From Brevibacterium antiquum (GTDB lineage: Bacteria; Actinomycetota; Actinomycetes; Actinomycetales; Brevibacteriaceae), in contig NZ_JABASX010000016.1 of the NCBI RefSeq assembly GCF_016107655.1, forward strand, positions 1-33,639: a DNA stretch of 33,639 bases, written 5' to 3'. The translations under genes and the position numbers were made by a program. The number at the start of each line of letters is the position of its first letter. The stretch's first letter is position 1. The notes beneath the pieces were generated by a model. The model worked only from the letters and a program-made list of their open reading frames with translations. It made no database searches and was not told the origin of the DNA. Below, piece after piece: positions 31,716-33,639 of this stretch.

Positions 31716-32941
31716 TCATGGTCGCGATCACGATCTCGACCCGCCCTATCGGCCCGCGCGAAGGAGATCACGAGCCCGATTCCGATCAACGTAGACACGA
31801 GGGAGGAGCCGCCATATGAGATCAAGGGCAGCGGCACGCCGATGACGGGCAGAAGCGTCGTCACGACCCCCATGTTGATGAACGCCTGACCCAATATCCA
31901 CACGAAGACGGTCACGCACAGGACCTTCGTCTTCAGGTCCCGGCTCTTCAACGAGGTTCTGATCAGCCCCACGCCCAGCAGTCCGAAGAGGCACACCACC
32001 GTCAGAGTGCCCAGAAGTCCCAGTTCTTCGCCGATGATGGCGAAGATGTAGTCGTTATGGGCTTCGGCCAACCAGAACCATTTTTCGCGGCTGGCTCCCA
32101 GCCCTGTTCCGGTGAACCCACCCGAGGCCAACGCGAACAGCCCATGATTGGACTGCCAGTGCTGGCCGAGAGCCTCGACGTCGCTCAAAGCTTCCGTGTC
32201 CGCGAACATCGCGCGCACACGTGCCATTCGGTAAGGGCTTGTAGCCACGAGGATGGTCACACCCACGGCGATCACCCCCAGTGTTGCCGCGAAATACCGT
32301 TTCGGGACACCTGCGATGAACAGTGCGACCAACGTCATCAGCATGAGAACCAAGGTCGTGCCCAGATCTCCGCCGAGGAGGATGAAACCGAACGCGAACG
32401 CTGAGACGGGGACAACGGCGAAGAACAGATCTTTGGGGCGATGAAGCCGCTGTGATCTGCGAGCGAGCGCGACCCCGAGCCACAGAGCCAGCACTGGTTT
32501 GAAGACTTCCGAGGGCTGAAGCTGGAATCCGCCTACATGCACCCAGTTGGTGCTTCCGTTGACGGTGATGCCCAGCCCCGGGACCAGCGGAAGGGATAGG
32601 AGCACCAACCCGGCGATGATCATCGGACCGGCCAGTCGACTCCAGATCTGTGCGGGAATCAGCGCAGTGACGGTCAGTATGATGATGCCGATGGCTGCGA
32701 AGAGTGCCTGCCGAGCGAAGATGGAGAACGAGGATCCGCTGGTTCCGTCGAAGGAGGTGATCGATGTCGCCGACAGCACCATCAGCAGACCAAGACCGAC
32801 CAGACACAGCGAGGCGCCGAGGATGACCAGAGATCCGCTGTCGACCCGCGGGACGGCGGGCACCCGCAGCAGCTTCTGGCCGATTCGAGGAAGTCGGGCA
32901 CGCAATGTCCCACGTGTCCTGTCGCCCCGGTAGCTATCCAT
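31655..32941 (-). CDS. FtsW-like SEDS peptidoglycan glycosyltransferase
   Basis: Encodes 428 residues with about ten membrane segments. SEDS proteins polymerise lipid II into glycan strands with a partner PBP. FtsW-type blocks are FQLQPSEVFKPVLALW, GGDLGTTLVLMLM, GTGLGASREKWFWLAEAHNDYIFAIIGEELG and VPLPLISYGGSSL. It looks more like FtsW than RodA by the AEAHNDYIFAIIGEELG block. No mur, fts or PBP gene is near, so this is probably a second FtsW rather than the dcw-cluster one (inference). The C-tail is rich in Asp/Arg repeats (RAGRDRDRDHDQED). Its ATG overlaps the end of the MFS gene by eight bases, and its 3' end overlaps the GAF regulator gene. Confidence 0.88.
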   Translation of the reverse strand: MDSYRGDRTRGTLRARLPRIGQKLLRVPAVPRVDSGSLVILGASLCLVGLGLLMVLSATSITSFDGTSGSSFSIFARQALFAAIGIIILTVTALIPAQIWSRLAGPMIIAGLVLLSLPLVPGLGITVNGSTNWVHVGGFQLQPSEVFKPVLALWLGVALARRSQRLHRPKDLFFAVVPVSAFAFGFILLGGDLGTTLVLMLMTLVALFIAGVPKRYFAATLGVIAVGVTILVATSPYRMARVRAMFADTEALSDVEALGQHWQSNHGLFALASGGFTGTGLGASREKWFWLAEAHNDYIFAIIGEELGLLGTLTVVCLFGLLGVGLIRTSLKSRDLKTKVLCVTVFVWILGQAFINMGVVTTLLPVIGVPLPLISYGGSSLVSTLIGIGLVISFARADRAGRDRDRDHDQEDAEAVSSNRADTPSAHR

Positions 32942-33639
32942 GCGTATTCGCTGGCTCCTGCATGACGATGACTGTCCTGCCCTGATATCGGCCTCCGACG
33001 TGCCGGTCTCGACTGGCGAGGCCGCCGATGACCGTCTGGAGCAGGAGCAGCACGATGAGGACGATGAGCGGCGCGGCCCATGAGCCCGTAACTGTGTGCA
33101 GCCACCCCAATCCGAGCGGGCCGAGCCCGGCGACGAGGTAGCCGAATCCCTGGGCCATCGTTGATACGTGCCCGGTGTGATGGGCATCCGGCGAGCGCCA
33201 CACGATATAGGACAATGACAGACTGATCGCTGCCCCCTGTCCCAACCCCAGCAGCGTCATCCACGCATAGGCACCGGCTTGCGGCGCGAGCAGCAGCCCA
33301 AGGAAGGCGGCACCGATGAGGACAGCGGCAGCGAAGACGGGCAGCCATCGCGGCTTGAGCCGTTTGGCGATTGTCGGCGTGACCAAGCATGTGATGATTG
33401 CCGGGAAGGCAGAGAACGAGAGCATCCATCCTGCTCGATCGGCAGGCATGCCAGCGTCTTGGAAGATGGCCGGCACCCAGGTCAGAGCCGCGTAGTAACT
33501 CAGCGACTGCAACCCCATGAAGCCGGTGACCGACCACGCGATCGGGTCTCTGAGCATCGCCCGAAACGGTGGCTCACCTGAGGCGGACGTCGCAGAGCCG
33601 TCCCGACCCAAGCTGGACGTCGCAGAGCCGTCCCGACCC
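32934..33639 (-). CDS. MFS transporter, CynX/NimT type (partial)
   Basis: Only the C-terminal half is in the window; the frame continues past the right edge. About six membrane segments are visible, starting with AWSVTGFMGLQSLSYYAALTWVPAIF, a segment typical of CynX-like carriers (cyanate, nitroimidazole or other small anions). ISLSLSYIVWRSPDAHHTGHVSTMAQGFGYLVAGLGPL follows. A TTG at 33611 is not a real start, since the reading frame runs on through a repeated linker. The stop overlaps the ftsW-like start by eight bases, suggesting one transcript. Confidence 0.82.
   Translation of the reverse strand, partial: GRDGSATSSLGRDGSATSASGEPPFRAMLRDPIAWSVTGFMGLQSLSYYAALTWVPAIFQDAGMPADRAGWMLSFSAFPAIITCLVTPTIAKRLKPRWLPVFAAAVLIGAAFLGLLLAPQAGAYAWMTLLGLGQGAAISLSLSYIVWRSPDAHHTGHVSTMAQGFGYLVAGLGPLGLGWLHTVTGSWAAPLIVLIVLLLLQTVIGGLASRDRHVGGRYQGRTVIVMQEPANTHG
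33585..33639 (-). repeat. 30-bp in-frame direct repeat at the right edge
   Basis: Unit 33585-33614 is repeated exactly from 33615 to the window end (25 of 30 bases seen). It encodes GRDGSATS(S/A)-type decapeptides in the cytosolic loop between the two halves of the MFS protein. The number of copies beyond the edge is unknown. Confidence 0.85.

Overview
The window is high-GC chromosomal DNA, densely coded on both strands, from an actinobacterium. The stand-alone PurL, the leaderless genes driven by TANNNT -10 boxes, the tripartite tricarboxylate transporter and the AbiEi/DUF559-type protein suggest Micrococcales. A Brevibacterium-like organism is my best guess, from gene content only. I saw no rRNA, tRNA, CRISPR array, integrase or transposase.

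Layout. 200-8262: an SDR epimerase (TIGR01777 type), trhO (tRNA U34 hydroxylase), purL, a six-helix membrane protein, a MetE-like zinc methyltransferase, and a second TIGR01777 protein fused to an SRPBCC domain. 8390-13433: a choline-O-sulfate module, made of choline sulfatase (betC), a divergent formylglycine-generating enzyme that would activate it, and a convergent BCCT transporter whose 3' end overlaps the FGE gene. 13735-15383: a TetR repressor and a divergent membrane-anchored alpha/beta hydrolase sharing a palindromic operator. 15395-18321: a three-gene ABC importer of the ABC_sub_bind type. 18656-20977: oligopeptidase B. 21211-24483: a tctCBA operon. 24726-26971: a 14-helix drug-efflux MFS and a divergent TetR, with a perfect 16-bp operator inside the MFS promoter. 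27041-28426: an AbiEi/DUF559-like putative nuclease gene flanked by two related 59-bp palindromic elements in inverted orientation and by an 8-bp direct repeat. 28590-31715: a SnoaL-fused flavin monooxygenase and a divergent GAF/winged-helix regulator. 31655-33639: an FtsW-like SEDS protein overlapping a CynX-type MFS that runs off the right edge.

The two most unusual signals are these. (1) The 27041-28426 unit is organised direct repeat, inverted element, nuclease gene, inverted element, direct repeat. It looks like an undescribed mobile or homing cassette without a transposase. (2) The 10-mer CACCTCGGCG is present in 22 exact copies on both strands and in several reading frames, where composition predicts fewer than one. 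It looks like a genome-signature motif comparable in abundance to HIP1 or uptake sequences. Other themes are in-frame tandem repeats in cytosolic tails or loops of three unrelated transporters, a palindrome core shared between a coding repeat and an intergenic hairpin, several leaderless promoters, and two tail-to-tail gene overlaps.

All calls come from reading the sequence and from family knowledge. No database search was run.
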